Positions 1 through 7,754 of a stretch of 10,000 bases of DNA are shown here, in pieces. The notes under the pieces were generated by a model. That model did not search any database. It saw only the letters and a program-made list of their open reading frames with translations, and had not been told where the DNA came from. Position 1 is the first letter of the stretch. Each line of letters opens with the position of its first letter. A program made the translations under genes and the position numbers. The DNA is from Chrysomallon squamiferum (Eukaryota; Mollusca; Gastropoda; Neomphalida; Peltospiridae): positions 12,019,864 through 12,029,863 of the forward strand of contig CM022674.1 in assembly GCA_012295275.1 (NCBI GenBank), read 5' to 3'.

Positions 1-423
1 AAAAATAGTCAGTAACCGAAAATATAGAAATATTTCTAATGTTAATATTTATGCCACTATGTACTATGACTGGAGGATAAATATATATTTATATACATGA
101 GATACCATAATAGCAATTTTATTAGTAGCTTTTTTATTGCCTTTTCTCTATAATATTGTTGCTGCTGTTGTTGTTGTAATTGGTGTAGTAGTCCTTTCTA
201 ACTATGTTCTGTTGATATTACTGGTAATGTATATTCATATTATTGTTGTTGACGATGTGTTGGTTTCTACGCCTATGGCACTAGAAAGTGTGGCTTTTTC
301 GAAAAAAAAATGTGTTGACGTTACTCTTATACTGCTTTCGTTGTTGTTGTTGTTGTTGCAACGCCCTTGGCACTGATAGTTGTTGACGAGAACATCACAG
401 TTGCTACCTTTTAAGCTTTGTTT
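1..423. other. AT-rich flank without a recognisable gene
   Basis: This stretch is AT-rich with TTG/GTT triplet runs, the purest at about 341-358. An open frame at 137-376 on the + strand translates to a Val/Leu/Ile string produced by those GTT/TTG triplets. It has no domain, no convincing start context and no splice context. I see no gene, RNA or transposon here. Confidence 0.6.
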
Positions 424-891
424 ACATCTGCTCTAAACAGAACAAACTGTTTTGCTTGCATATATATTAAACTGAATTTATAGTTTTTCTTACATATACA
501 TTAAACTGTATTTATAGTGTTACTTACATATAACTCTAAACTGAACTAACAGTTGAGTTTACATATACTCTAAACTGAATTTATGGTTTTGCTTACATAT
601 AACTCTAAACTGAACTAACAGTTGAGTTTACATATACTCTAAACTGAACTAACAGTTGAGTTTACATATACTCTAAACTGAATTTATGGTTTTGCTTACA
701 TATAACTCTAAACTGAACTTGCAGTTGAGTTTCTAAACTAACAGTTGAACTAAACTGAATTTATGGTTTTGCTTACATATAACTCTAAACTGAACTTGCA
801 GTTGAGTTTACATATGCTCTAAACTGAAGTTGAGCTTAGATATACTTTAAAATGAACTTACAGTTCTGTTTACATATAATTTGGAGTTCTG
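424..891. repeat. Minisatellite, about 13 units of 34-35 bp in two types
   Basis: Tandem units begin with ACATATA(A)CTCTAAACTGAA and start at about 424, 458, 492, 526, 561, 595, 630, 664, 698, 733, 775, 810 and 838, with a broken copy from 872. Two unit types are interspersed. One ends GAATTTATGGTTTTGCTT (for example 561-594 and 664-697). The other ends GAACTAACAGTTGAGTTT (526-560, 595-629, 630-663). The outer units have diverged most. The unit at 733-774 is a recombined or expanded copy and the one at 810-837 is shortened, as expected from unequal exchange. The array ends about 430 bases upstream of the first gene's ATG. Confidence 0.93.
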
Positions 892-1323
892 TGGTGATGT
901 CGCAGCTGATGTTGACATATTATTTGTCTTAGCGACGACAGCGCTCTTGTCGTCATAAGTAACCCGGTGATTGATATATCGAGTAAATTTAACAAATCGA
1001 AATAATCAAGAACCTACTTCTGATCAAAACTGTGGGAATCCTTTCTTTCTTGTTTGCTTGGATTTTTGTTTTTCCTTCAGGCCACAGTAAACAGGAAGAC
1101 AAGATGACCGCGGCGTGGCTGTCGATGTATCATTGGTACAAACACCAGCGATTTACTTTAACTCCGCCTTTTGTTTCCACCTCGAGCACTTTCTGTGTTT
1201 TCCAGCGTTGTAACGGAAATGTGACGTGATTTGTTTTGAGTTGTGTTAACGAGGCTGCGACAACGGACAGCAGAACAAAACTGTGTTTGTGTCTCTTTAG
1301 TCCGCATTCACTGACCAACAGTC
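892..1323 (+). other. Unique upstream region / probable 5' UTR and promoter of the first gene
   Basis: This is non-repetitive, more GC-balanced DNA between the minisatellite and the start codon. No TATA box is seen at a useful distance. A CRE-like TGACGTGA lies at 1222-1229. Acceptor-like pyrimidine-AG ends occur at about 1080 (after TTTTTCCTTC) and about 1300 (CTCTTTAG), so a 5' UTR intron is possible. An open frame at 1032-1229 begins only with a GTG codon and gives no recognisable protein. The transcription start cannot be placed from sequence alone. Confidence 0.35.
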
Positions 1324-1345
1324 ATGTCTGCAACACTAATCACAT
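1324..1345 (+). CDS. Exon 1, start codon and first half of the signal peptide
   Basis: This 22-nt exon encodes MSATLIT plus the first base of codon 8, followed by a consensus GTAAGT donor at 1346 (phase 1). It was chosen because its one-base overhang joins exactly to the exon at 2317 to make a continuous signal peptide. The second gene at 8786 starts the same way, with a tiny phase-1 exon. The ATG context (CAACAGTCATGT) is moderate. An additional 5' non-coding exon is possible. Confidence 0.68.
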
Positions 1346-1380
1346 GTAAGTCGTACGTAGTTCATTTGTAATTATAAGTT

Positions 1381-1431
<51 letters not shown>

Positions 1432-1437
1432 TTATAT

Positions 1438-1488
<51 letters not shown>

Positions 1489-1502
1489 GTAGCAGTAGCA
1501 GT

Positions 1503-1547
<45 letters not shown>

Positions 1548-1680
1548 CAGTAGTTATTACTGTTGTGATATTTTTGACCGTACTCTATCAAACTTAGTAT
1601 TAACTGCGGCAATATATTTTATTTTATTTTATTTATTTATTTATTTATTTTTTTATTACTATCATTTTTGTTACTGTTGC

Positions 1681-1745
<65 letters not shown>

Positions 1746-2623
1746 TTATTTCCAACTCATTTACTTTTTCAGTAAGTTTACTGGTAGAAACAATTCAGCA
1801 TCACAAAAATAAGAAAATAATTTTTCCCTGTGCATGTTACACAGAATTATAACAAACAGTTTTCAGATTTGTAGTTACCATAACAATGAGCTATTGTTTC
1901 TTTTTTCATCATCTATTATCGTCTTCGTACTATCATTATAAGAATCGTGACTGTCACCTTTATTATTTCCATGATATTTTCATACTCATGATGACCATCT
2001 TTATCACGATACGAACAGTACCTTTATCATTATCATAACGATCACCATTAACATGATCAAAACCACGTTCTTTATTAAGATAAAGATCACTATCTTTATT
2101 ACAGTCACTATCAGTATCATAACTACCATTACTGCCACCGTCTTTATTATTATCATAACCACCAGATAAGTCGTGATCATGACCACCAATTTTAACATTA
2201 TCATGATGAAAACCGGTAATCTTATTAGTATCAAAATTACCTTCACTGTTATTAATATCATCATCATCATCATTGTTATCACGATCATCTCCGTTATCAT
2301 CGTTTTATAATTTCAGTCACATGTCTGGCAGTGATGATAGTGCAGACGCAGCAAACAACGATGTGTCAGACGACGTTTTTGACTCAGTTCTACACCTGCA
2401 TCCACAACGTCCATCTACTTCCACAGAACATTCTCTGGTTCACGAAAAACGGGACTCTGGGAACTAAGCCGGTTGACGAACAAGCGTTTAAAGAATCTGC
2501 CTGCAGGTAGCCTGGGTTTTAGAATACGCTGTTCAGTAAAGAGCATCAGACAAGCAGGATGTGTAGAAGCAGTGTTGTTTATAATAATGTTGAAATGTAG
2601 CTGGTAGTAGTAGTAGTAGTAAT

Positions 2624-2664
<41 letters not shown>

Positions 2665-2670
2665 TAATAA

Positions 2671-2710
<40 letters not shown>

Positions 2711-4249
2711 TGTAGGGAGCTGGTGGTAGTAACAGCAGAAGAAATTGTTGTAGTAGTTGTTGTGATTGTAGTTGAAATTGTAATAGTACTAGTAGCTGTA
2801 TTAATAGTAGTGGCTTTAGTAGTAATAGTAGTAGTAGTAGTAGTAGTGATAGCAGTACATTATAGTAGTAGTAATAGTAATGCTAGTATTAGTAACAATT
2901 ACATAATTACTATTGGTAGGAATAGTGATAATAGTTTTAGTATTAATAGTAACATTAATAGTAGTAATGGTAGTAACAGTAGTAATAGTAACATTAGTAG
3001 TAGTAATGGTAGTAACAGTAGTAATAGTAACATTAGTAGTAGTAACAGTAGTAATAGTAACAACTGTAATTTCACATATCTCACTGAAATGACACAGACA
3101 CAGACTATCAATATATATATATGTATATATTTTGACTTTTTCTTCAAGACAACGACTGAACGTCTACAACTGCTCTGTGACGGCTATGGATCACATCGTC
3201 AACAGCTCGGCTTGCGCAGACTCGGACAAAACTTTAGTGAAGAAATTCTTCGGCAGCATCTTTGGACCATACGACGTCCTCTGTGCTCATCGTAAGTGTT
3301 TTCTTTCTTCCTTTTCTTCTTCCACTTTTCCTTCCAGTTGTGCGTGTGCGTGTGTGTGTGTGTTTGTTGTTGCTGCTGTTATCATTAATACTAAGTATAT
3401 TCCATCTTTCTATCCATCCATTCATCCATCTTTCTAGCATCTTTTATTTTATTTGACTACCGATCTCTCTATGTGTATGTCGGTATATGTATGTTTTCTC
3501 CTCTGTCTCTCTGGCTCTCTGTCTATTTATTTTCTGTCTTTTTGTCTGTGTGACTTATGCTCACTTTCTCTCCACAAACATATAAATACACTCAAACACC
3601 AACAGATACACTCAGATAGAGACACATATACGTTTTAAAATGTTCAAGCTAGTCTATTAATTATTTTAAACAATTTTAAAATGTGACTCATTTGTTATTA
3701 CCACCACCATAAAACCTTCATCATTATATTTACCTTCATTTCATGTTTTTGTACATATCTTTTTATATTTTTGTTTGTTAGATTAAACTGCGAAGGACCC
3801 TTGAATTTAATTATCATGGGAAAAGTATATAAATATGGTAAAACAAAAATAAACACAAATGTATGTACTTTTTTTTTATATATATATGTAAATTAACATA
3901 TCGTACTGTCCTTATCCTTAGTTTTATTACTGAATGTATTTTATATTTTCAGCTTGTCGTCATACATTATTCAGTGCGTTTAGGAGGTGTCATGATAAAA
4001 TTGGAATTACTTTTGGGCCATTTCTGACAAAGGAGAATATTGCTTCAGTTATTGGATCAAATACAAACGAGACAGCACAATTCTGCATGTAAGTCTGGAG
4101 TAGTATGTAGTAGTAGAAATACTTGTAGTAGTAATTGTCGTTGTTGTAGTTCTAACATTAGTAGTAACAGCAGGAGCACTAGTAGTAGTTGAAGAAGCAA
4201 GGGTAATAGTTATAACACTGTTTTAGGATGCATTGATAGCAATGACAGC

Positions 4250-4300
<51 letters not shown>

Positions 4301-4428
4301 CACAGCTTCAGTATTATTTATTAATATGTAACTGTTTCCCAAAATTATAAATATTTTGCATTTGAATGATAATGTCAAAATGAAATGGAAACATATTATA
4401 TAAAATACAAAAAATTGATAATGATGAT

Positions 4429-4459
<31 letters not shown>

Positions 4460-4690
4460 TAACCAGGAATCGTGGAAAACTATTGAGCTGCATGTCGCAA
4501 GAGAAAACTAGATGTCCGGAAGCTGATTTTGTAATGAGGCAAGTTGGCCTTGACCTCAATGTCATCAGAAAATCAACGCAAGTGTTCTGCAGCTATCCGC
4601 AAGGTATAAAATAGTGATACATACCAAAAGTTTCTGTTTAGTTTGGATTCTATTAACAATATCTGAGATTTCATATTATTGGGCTTACTG

Positions 4691-4738
<48 letters not shown>

Positions 4739-4916
4739 TATATTTGGATTTATCTAGATTAATATCTATATTAGTATGTATGGATGGATGGATGTAAGTA
4801 TGTATGTATATAGCTCTGTATGTCTGTATGTGAGGTTTTTCTCTTGGTTGTTTTAATTTTTACTTATTTATTAATTTTATTTATTTATTTGTTTGTTTGT
4901 TTGTTTGTTTTAATAT

Positions 4917-4947
<31 letters not shown>

Positions 4948-5224
4948 TTTGTTTGTTTGTTTTAATATTCATTAAATTATTTATTTCAGTGTACTTGGAC
5001 AGTGTCGTCTGCTCACAGAAGTTGTCTTCAGAAGTACGCAGGTGTTACCTGAATGCAGAAAAGAAAATGGCGAATCTGACGTCAGAGTTCCAGATAATAA
5101 TAAACGAAAAGAAATTTAACGATCATTTCTGCGCGTGAGTTTTACGAAATATTTTAAAGTTATTGAAATTATGTTTTGATATTGCTTAATGCACGAGAAA
5201 ATAACCATCAGTGCATTACAGTTC

Positions 5225-5260
<36 letters not shown>

Positions 5261-5683
5261 GGTTGTTGTTGTTGTTGTTGTTGTCCGTATTGCCATAGTC
5301 GTTGTAACTGTCGTCGTTGTCTAGATGTTATATTAACAGTACAAATACTATTATTACATTGCAGAATACGTCAGGAAAATGTGTTGTGTGACGTCATGGC
5401 GTGGAGCAAGAAAGCAGACGACAGAAAGTGTAACGAGGCTGTGATTGGTCTGAGAATAGAATATGGCTGCAAACTACTTCCGGATCAGTGCACTAGCAGT
5501 TTTAGCAGTGAGATTAAGACGCTGTGTAGCAGTGAGGTTTATGCAGGCTTCCAGACAAAACTATGGAAACGGATCAGCTCGTTTAGGTCACGTTTCAATT
5601 CCCTTCCTAGTCAGCGTTTTAATAATGTTAAATATTTGATAACGTATCCACTCCACTGTTGCATCTGTATATTTCATTATTAA
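1324..5683 (+). CDS. Secreted cysteine-rich protein, three tandem six-Cys domains, 363 aa, seven exons
   Basis: Join 1324-1345, 2317-2506, 3149-3291, 3953-4088, 4467-4603, 4990-5134, 5365-5683. The total is 1092 nt: 363 codons and TAA. Every intron is GT..AG and the frame is preserved at all six junctions. Residues 1-20 look like a signal peptide (Leu/Ile/Val-rich core, then Gln/Thr), so the product is probably secreted. The mature part has three domains: Cys 24/35/70/79/93/116, Cys 120/131/163/172/180/205, and Cys 217/228/257/266/280/312 with extra Cys at 293 and 300. Five N-glycosylation sequons occur (N52, N78, N89, N157, N238). No catalytic motif or internal membrane span is seen. I do not recognise the gene. 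The Cys spacing recalls DUF19/T20D4.11-like or 27-kDa haemolymph glycoprotein proteins, but this is pattern memory only. An extracellular structural or binding role is inference. The weakest points are the intron 2 donor (GTAGCC), the start exon and the tail. Confidence 0.8.
1379..1745. repeat. Compound microsatellite cluster (TTTA, ATT, AGT, TTA)
   Basis: Near-pure runs of four different motifs follow each other directly, with a roughly 60-bp unique spacer at about 1558-1618. The 1421-1612 minus-strand open frame, a Tyr/Leu/Ile polymer, is produced by these runs and is not a gene. Confidence 0.95.
1900..2300. repeat. Degenerate ATC/ACC/ATT triplet-rich tract
   Basis: The sequence is built of imperfect TTATCA, ATCACC, AACATG and TCATCA blocks, with a short purer run of ATC triplets at about 2255-2274. 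It looks like an old, mutated trinucleotide array. The minus-strand frame through 2004-2300 (Met/Ile/Val/Leu-rich) is an artefact of the triplet period. The array ends next to the exon 2 acceptor. Confidence 0.7.
2317..2506 (+). CDS. Exon 2, end of signal peptide and Cys 24/35/70
   Basis: The acceptor TTATAATTTCAG ends at 2316. The exon opens in the exon 1 frame with FTCLAVMIVQTQQ, completing the signal peptide, and then carries Cys 24, 35 and 70 with spacing x10 and x34. A sequon lies at N52. The donor after ...GCCTGCAG is GTAGCC at 2507, weaker than the others, and is phase 2. It is supported because the next exon supplies exactly one base to finish an Arg codon and then stays open. Confidence 0.75.
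2604..3065. repeat. AGT/AGC microsatellite with a 36-39 bp higher-order repeat (intron 2)
   Basis: The tract contains AGT and AGC runs at about 2604-2711, interrupted GTT/GTA triplets to about 2820, (AGT)n at about 2826-2846 and mixed AGT/AAT/AAC triplets to about 3065. Within 2960-3063 a composite unit of 36-39 bp recurs about three times (starts at about 2960, 2996 and 3035). It lies in the 642-bp phase-2 intron 2507-3148, which also has a TA run at about 3110-3130. The frame 2723-3295 (Val polymer, then Ser/Asn polymer) is a triplet artefact. Confidence 0.9.
3149..3291 (+). CDS. Exon 3, Cys 79/93/116, completes domain 1
   Basis: The acceptor TTTTTCTTCAAG ends at 3148 and the donor GTAAGT starts at 3292 (phase 1). 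The exon is open over 143 nt and encodes Cys 79, 93 and 116, with sequons at N78 and N89. The segment at residues 101-116 (VKKFFGSIFGPYDVLC) resembles an amphipathic helix leading to the last Cys. Base composition shifts sharply to balanced, codon-like sequence between an AGT microsatellite upstream and a pyrimidine-rich intron downstream. Confidence 0.85.
3292..3952 (+). other. Intron 3 of the first gene
   Basis: This is a 661-bp phase-1 intron. It contains a pyrimidine-rich CTTT/CTTC stretch, a short GT run at about 3346-3363, an ATCC/ATCT stretch at about 3408-3435, TCTC-rich sequence to about 3570 and a TA run at about 3878-3888. No exon, RNA gene or transposon is recognised. Frames 3262-3456 and 3453-3638 are low-complexity read-throughs. 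Confidence 0.65.
3953..4088 (+). CDS. Exon 4, Cys 120/131/163, first half of domain 2
   Basis: The acceptor TTATATTTTCAG ends at 3952 and the donor GTAAGT starts at 4089 (phase 2). The exon is 136 nt with Cys 120, 131 and 163 at spacing x10 and x31, matching exon 2 and exon 6 in the first gap. A sequon lies at N157. The linker from the last Cys of domain 1 is only three residues. Confidence 0.87.
4089..4466 (+). other. Intron 4 with AAT and TTTA microsatellites
   Basis: This is a 378-bp phase-2 intron. AGT triplets follow the donor, (AAT)n occupies about 4250-4300, and (TTTA)n occupies about 4431-4460, ending a few bases before the acceptor AG at 4465-4466. Nothing else is recognised. Confidence 0.8.
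4467..4603 (+). CDS. Exon 5, Cys 172/180/205, second half of domain 2
   Basis: The acceptor TTTTAACCAG ends at 4466, just after a (TTTA)n tract, and the donor GTATAA starts at 4604 (phase 1). The exon encodes Cys 172, 180 and 205. The second gap here is shorter (x7) than in exons 3 and 7 (x13). No sequon is present. An 11-residue linker leads to domain 3. Confidence 0.85.
4604..4989 (+). other. Intron 5 with AT/GT, ATGT and TTTA/GTTT repeats
   Basis: This is a 386-bp phase-1 intron. (AT)5 then (GT)18 runs over 4691-4737. ATGG/ATGT tetranucleotides lie at about 4776-4810. A TTTA/TTTG tract occupies about 4862-4970, in which a composite block TTTA-run, GTTT-run, TTTTAATATT occurs twice (about 4879-4917 and 4918-4969). 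The tract abuts the exon 6 acceptor. Confidence 0.85.
4990..5134 (+). CDS. Exon 6, Cys 217/228/257, first half of domain 3
   Basis: The acceptor ATTTATTTCAG ends at 4989 and the donor GTGAGT starts at 5135 (phase 2). The exon is 145 nt, with Cys 217, 228 and 257 at spacing x10 and x28, and a sequon at N238. The sequence between Cys 228 and 257 is Lys/Glu-rich and helix-prone. Confidence 0.87.
5227..5283. repeat. ATT then GTT microsatellite in intron 6
   Basis: (ATT)n at 5227-5260 is followed after one base by (GTT)n at 5262-5283, inside the 230-bp phase-2 intron 5135-5364. The Tyr and Cys strings read through here belong to the non-coding part of an open frame that continues into exon 7. Confidence 0.93.
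5365..5683 (+). CDS. Exon 7, terminal coding exon, Cys 266/280/293/300/312 and tail
   Basis: The acceptor TTACATTGCAG ends at 5364. The frame continues for 105 codons after the split Ala codon, to TAA at 5681-5683. Cys 266 and 280 repeat the x13 gap of exon 3. Two extra Cys (293, 300) precede Cys 312, which would allow one additional disulphide. Residues 313-363 lie outside the domain: a basic stretch (LWKRISSFRSRF) and then a hydrophobic, Cys-bearing end (HCCICIFHY). No convincing donor is seen inside the exon, so it is taken as terminal. Confidence 0.82.
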
Positions 5684-6409
5684 CTTTGAAATGAAATGTT
5701 TAGTTTCACAGATTAAAAAGAGACCAGAGGTTTATTTGTGTAAAAGAAACAACAACATCGCTATCAGTATTAAATTAATAGTATGGATATAATTTCCAAG
5801 ATGAATTGAGTTTTTTTTTTTTTTGTTTAGTGATTCTTTTCGATTTCACGCTACTTCAAAACCAGTCACACGTAGAAATATTTTAGATGACAAGAAACCG
5901 CTGGTTCATTCAGACACTGTTTGTAATAATTATCTTAAAATCTAGCATGATAATCACAGCGTTTATATTGTACTTAACTATCATATAAACTGCTCTTATT
6001 ACTTATTTTTGTTTATAGATGCAAATTAGATATACGTGTATTTGTATATATCTGTTTAGATATATAATGTATATGTATATAACTGTTTAGATATATATAT
6101 ATGTATATGAGTATGTATCTATGCACGTTTGTTTTTATGTATATATGTATGTAACAATATAGATATGTATATGCAAGTGTATGTGTAGATATATGTATAA
6201 ATGTATGTTTGAATAAATGTATGTATGAATCTATCTATGTGTGCATATGTGTGTTTGTATGTGTTTATATATGTGCATATGTCATCTATTTGTCAGAAAT
6301 ATTGTAATTATCTGTAATAAAAAATAAGTATTATAATTCATTTTTCCATGTTTGTTTTTATCTCGAAATAGGAATTGTGTATGTGTAAAGAAAACAAAAT
6401 AGTAATAAA
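5684..6409 (+). other. 3' UTR and flank with candidate poly(A) signals
   Basis: After the TAA, ATTAAA variants occur at 5712-5717 and 5769-5774. Canonical AATAAA occurs at 6212-6217, 6316-6321 and 6404-6409. A T(14) run lies at 5811-5824. The true cleavage site cannot be chosen without transcripts. The early ATTAAA sites would give a short 3' UTR, while the later ones would include the TATG-rich stretch. No other gene is seen. Confidence 0.4.
6010..6290. repeat. Degenerate TATG/TATA/GTGT-rich tract
   Basis: Imperfect ATGTAT, ATATAT, GTTTAGATATAT and ATGTGT blocks fill about 280 bp, with GTTTAGATATA recurring at about 6053 and 6085. It looks like an eroded tetranucleotide microsatellite. Confidence 0.75.
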
Positions 6410-6740
6410 AAAATAAAAACAACAAACAAAGAAACAAATTATATAAAAAATAACACAAATATATGGCTGAGTCTCGTCAGCGGCATCTCGTGGGGTTTGT
6501 GATGTCGTGATTTGACTTTGTCCTTCTACGCCAGTGCGTTCCGAATATTGTCTATGTGCAGAGAATATTCAGAGTCATAAACAGAGAATATTGGATAAAT
6601 GTTAAATAGGATAACTAGCAAATATCTCTGTGAAGTATTCTGCGATCTAGATGAAAAGGAATACCTCTAAGAAAGAAAAGATGCATACGACATTAATAGA
6701 AAACCTTAGTTTCTAGTCGTAATTTCAGTAACATTTAGAT
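6410..6740. other. Intergenic, nothing recognised
   Basis: An A-rich stretch runs to about 6460 and is followed by unique sequence of mixed composition (6463-6560) with CpG-containing segments but no open frame or motif I can name. AGAGAATATT recurs at about 6560 and 6584. The last eight bases, 6733-6740, form the left target duplication of the following element. Confidence 0.5.
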
Positions 6741-7183
6741 CAGGGGTACGAAAACTTTCTGATCTTATTGGCCACAGCGCTTTAACTTCACTGGCATTTT
6801 GGCCGCACAAACTTCAACGTGAGTATGTAAAACTTGAAAGCGTATCATATATGATTTTGCATAATTTTCTGACAGTGAACCTCTGTGACTTAATATGCTG
6901 CATGTAAATAATGGGTACGTTTACATGTTTCCATCAGAATTGGCTTCATCCCTCTATGATTCCCTTTAAAGTCAAAATAAAACAGTTATGAATATTATTT
7001 ATTACTTTTACTAAATAACAACTTTGAAACTGTTTGATTTAAAAATGAATACTGGACGCCTTGTTGTGTTCTTCACGGTGTATGAGTGTTTACACGCAGC
7101 CTCGTCCTGTTTCTTATGAGACGCTAAACGTGACGAGGTGACATCCTTCCCACGCCTGCACGCTGGGCATCCCTGATTTAGAC
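6733..7183. repeat. 8-bp target-site duplication flanking the hAT-like element
   Basis: ATTTAGAT at 6733-6740 and ATTTAGAC at 7176-7183 directly abut the two CAGGG termini. Seven of eight bases are identical. Confidence 0.6.
6741..7175. mobile_element. Non-autonomous hAT-like DNA transposon (MITE), 435 bp
   Basis: The left end reads CAGGGGTACG. The right end, read on the minus strand, is CAGGGATGCC, with seven of ten positions identical. Both match the CAGGGnTnC type of terminus known from many animal hAT elements. The element is flanked by ATTTAGAT (6733-6740) and ATTTAGAC (7176-7183), an 8-bp target duplication with one mismatch, which is the size hAT transposases create. The interior is AT-rich with no transposase frame. 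The minus-strand open frame 7011-7277 runs straight across the right end and is not a gene. The imperfect termini and duplication suggest an old insertion. Strand is undetermined. The family assignment rests on ends and duplication length only. Confidence 0.65.
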
Positions 7184-7609
7184 GCACAGTCGTGTGTGAA
7201 AGAAGCGAGTAAATAATATTATAGTCTATGAGAAACATGTTTTCAACACAAGCAATATCTGTCAGGTTGTTGACCACATTCGCCTGTTCAGTGGTCTACA
7301 GAAATTTCCAAGTAACAGTCTGCTGTGCAGTTTGTAAAGTGTTATTATACGACGTAAACCATTCATACGCTAGGTTTCGTGGTACCTTTTAGCAGAACTT
7401 GATGTCTTTGTTGTGTGTGTAACCTTTTTAGCGAAAATACAGATGTTATGTTTGAAACAAAATATTTAAAATCTGAAAGTATGAAGTTTATAAAATATAC
7501 AGAGATCAGTTCTCTCCAAATTTAAATTACGACCAATATGCTACATGTTCACGAGAATGCACAGATGCTTATTATTTCTAGAGATAAATATAATAACAAT
7601 AATGATAAC
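7184..7609. other. Intergenic, nothing recognised
   Basis: This is unique-looking AT-rich DNA without a sustained reading frame, RNA-like fold or transposon terminus that I can identify. Confidence 0.55.
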
Positions 7610-7610
7610 A

Positions 7611-7619
7611 ATAATAATA

Positions 7620-7670
<51 letters not shown>

Positions 7671-7705
7671 TTATTGTTGCTGTTCTTGTCATTGTTATTG
7701 TCTTG

Positions 7706-7754
<49 letters not shown>

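Larger units (their letters stand above)
1346..2316 (+). other. Intron 1 of the first gene, mostly microsatellite
   Basis: This is a 971-bp phase-1 intron. It holds (TTTA)n at about 1379-1434, (ATT)n at about 1441-1487, (AGT)n at about 1487-1557, a second TTTA tract at about 1620-1650, (TTA)n at about 1681-1742 and a degenerate ATC/ACC triplet region at about 1900-2300. No additional exon with cysteines is visible. Confidence 0.72.

Noticed and set aside
137-376. Open frame giving a Val/Leu-rich 79-residue hydrophobic peptide
   Set aside because: The residues come from GTT/TTG triplets, and the frame has no convincing start or splice context.
1032-1229. Signal-peptide-like open frame upstream of the first gene
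   Set aside because: It begins with GTG rather than ATG, ends quickly, has no cysteine pattern, and fits better as 5' flank or UTR.
1379-1745. CRISPR-like or regulatory array
   Set aside because: The runs are pure microsatellites with no spacers, and the DNA is clearly eukaryotic.
2004-2300. Minus-strand Met/Ile/Val-rich open frame
   Set aside because: It is a triplet-period artefact of degenerate ATC/ACC repeats inside intron 1.
2273-2467. Ser/Asp-rich open frame over exon 2
   Set aside because: It is in another frame than the spliced protein. The frame joining exon 1 and exon 3 gives a signal peptide and the Cys pattern instead.
2723-3295. The longest open frame in the window (190 codons), with Val and Ser/Asn polymers
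   Set aside because: It is microsatellite read-through. The true exon 3 overlaps its end in a different frame.
5811-5830. T(14) followed by GTTTAG as a retroposon tail or further splice acceptor
   Set aside because: There is no retroposon body, no target duplication and no downstream open exon.
7011-7277. Minus-strand open frame of 88 codons
   Set aside because: It crosses the right end and target duplication of the transposon-like element, shows no recognised domain, and is probably chance.
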